From the NCBI GenBank assembly GCA_012974315.1, contig JAAXQI010000223.1, forward strand, positions 1-7,013: a stretch of DNA of 7,013 nucleotides. The letters run 5' to 3'. Made by a program: the position numbers and the translations under genes. Shown one piece after another: positions 6,523 through 7,013 of this stretch (positions are counted from its first letter, which is position 1; every line of letters begins with the position of its first letter). Below the pieces are notes generated by a model that saw nothing but the letters and a program-made list of their open reading frames with translations, was not told where the DNA came from and searched no databases. Origin of the DNA: Desulfobacterales bacterium (GTDB lineage Bacteria; Desulfobacterota; Desulfobulbia; Desulfobulbales; BM004).

Positions 6523-6539
6523 TACCCCCCTGAGGGGTA
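6523..6539. promoter_or_regulatory. TACCCC-CCTGA-GGGGTA palindrome, possible CsoR/CstR-type operator
   Basis: Perfect 6-base arms TACCCC and GGGGTA flank a 5-base centre. No T-run follows on either strand, so it is not an intrinsic terminator. A C-run/G-run core bounded by TA is the known shape of operators of the CsoR/RcnR/CstR repressor family (copper, nickel or persulfide sensing). It lies about 77 bases before the lepB start. No regulator or metal/sulfur gene of that kind is in the window, so the assignment rests on pattern resemblance only. It could also simply be an RNA hairpin in the lepB leader. Confidence 0.3.
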
Positions 6540-6616
6540 TAAACTTCGAATTTGAAAAGTCTCGCAGTCGGCAACAGGGACCAATAAAATATTAGGCTTC
6601 AGGAAAATACAAGCCC

Positions 6617-6665
6617 GTCGAGTGTTTCTCGAAGTCTCACTTCGTTCCCGATTTATGAGATCGAC
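6617..6665. repeat. Cluster of overlapping inverted repeats with alternative pairings
   Basis: Four perfect short inverted repeats share this 49-base stretch: outer GTCGA (6617-6621) with TCGAC (6661-6665); TCGAG (6618-6622) with CTCGA (6628-6632); CGAAGT (6630-6635) with ACTTCG (6639-6644); and TCTCA (6635-6639) with TGAGA (6656-6660). Several share bases and cannot form together. Such a nest is typical of structured RNA or of a palindromic dispersed repeat. No known riboswitch or RNA family is recognised. Confidence 0.4.
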
Positions 6666-6755
6666 AATTTAAAATCCGGATTGTTTTAAACTAAAACAGG
6701 CGAAAAAACAAGAAGGATTAAAGAGTTTCATTTTTTGGTGAAAGGTTTGCAGTGC

Positions 6756-6785
6756 ATTATAAGCACAATTGTATGAAATAATGAA
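6756..6785 (-). promoter_or_regulatory. Candidate distal promoter towards lepB
   Basis: On the minus strand a perfect TATAAT (6761-6756) is preceded, after 18 bases, by TTCATT (6785-6780), only 3 of 6 matches to the -35. The -10 sits between GTGC and GCAC arms. If used, lepB would have a leader of roughly 300 bases that includes the inverted-repeat cluster and the TACCCC/GGGGTA palindrome. The weak -35 and AT-rich setting keep confidence low. Confidence 0.27.
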
Positions 6786-7013
6786 TTGCTCTGTTTATTA
6801 AAGCGCATTTTTTCTAAAGCATTGGTTTTTTGAGAAATTGTAAACTTGATTTGCGATAATTTCTTCCTTTCTGTATGCTGCCGTAAAAAAGGTTTACCTT
6901 CTCCCGATGCAATTTAAAATGGCTCGGCGAAACAAATTGAGGCGCAGGTTGTCAATCCGAGAAATTGTTACCAGGGTATTTCCAGCACATATTGGATCTT
7001 TAAAAATATAAAT

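Larger units (their letters stand above)
6447..7013. other. 567-base non-coding region upstream of lepB
   Basis: No convincing gene is present on either strand. The part nearest lepB (6447-6665) is GC-richer and dense in short inverted repeats; the part beyond (6666-6900) is AT-rich. Items seen: a TA-flanked GC palindrome (6523-6539), a cluster of overlapping inverted repeats (6617-6665), the perfect palindrome AATCCGGATT (6672-6681), a TATAAT on the minus strand (6761-6756) framed by GTGC/GCAC, an extended -10-like TGCGATAAT on the plus strand (6852-6860), and AAGGT/ACCTT arms at 6889-6900. A 34-codon basic frame at 6907-7011 has no ribosome site. The region could be a long lepB leader, a small RNA locus or a dispersed repeat. 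I cannot tell which. Confidence 0.5.

Noticed and set aside
6523..6539. The TACCCC/GGGGTA hairpin as a terminator
   Set aside because: No T-run follows on either strand, and no gene end is nearby.
6905..6918. CGATGCAATTTAAA repeated exactly at the sfsA start (968-981)
   Set aside because: A 14-base AT-rich match in 7 kb is not far from chance, and the flanking sequences do not resemble each other, so duplication of the sfsA start is not supported.
6832..6968. GAGAAATTGT repeated at 6832-6841 and 6959-6968, considered as direct repeats of an insertion or attachment site
   Set aside because: Ten bases in AT-rich DNA, with no integrase, transposase or terminal inverted repeats between or near them.
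6907..7011. 34-codon very basic frame beginning MQFKMARRNK, a possible small protein
   Set aside because: It has no Shine-Dalgarno and no recognisable family, and it is short enough to occur by chance. A search for a conserved homologue would be needed to revive it.

Overview
This window looks like an ordinary chromosomal stretch of a Gram-negative bacterium of moderate GC. Desulfobacterota (Desulfobacterales-like) is my best guess, from the protein style and the lepB-pyrB-pyrC order, but I could not run a search. Six complete housekeeping genes are recognisable, with one decayed glycosyltransferase at the left end and a long non-coding region at the right end.

Left end (1-969): about 100 AT-rich bases run into the C-terminal half of a DPM1/GtrB-type family 2 glycosyltransferase that lacks its catalytic domain. 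A 30-codon hydrophobic reading frame begins with an ATGA overlap at its stop. This looks like the remnant of a surface-polysaccharide or lipid-carrier operon truncated on both sides. About 190 AT-rich bases follow, holding a perfect inverted repeat and a weak promoter candidate.

Rightward genes (970-3430): sfsA, queC and a cytoplasmic family 3 beta-N-acetylhexosaminidase (nagZ type) are packed as one unit. queC and nagZ overlap by one base in TAATG. The three functions (SfsA-family protein, queuosine precursor synthesis, cell-wall recycling) are not one pathway.

Leftward genes (3431-6446, minus strand): lepB (signal peptidase I, TTG start), then pyrB and pyrC, the second and third steps of UMP synthesis. 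pyrB and pyrC are separated by two bases and pyrB has its own promoter candidate. All expected PyrC metal ligands are present, so this is probably a working class I dihydroorotase, possibly complexed with PyrB as in Aquifex. The nagZ and pyrC stop codons abut with no spacer and no terminator between the convergent units.

Right end (6447-7013): 567 bases with no convincing gene. Read towards lepB it holds a perfect TATAAT about 310 bases from the start codon, a cluster of mutually exclusive short inverted repeats, and a GC-core palindrome flanked by TA that resembles CsoR/CstR-family operators. This is the least explained part of the window. I see no CRISPR array, intact mobile element, RNA gene or obvious new defence system.
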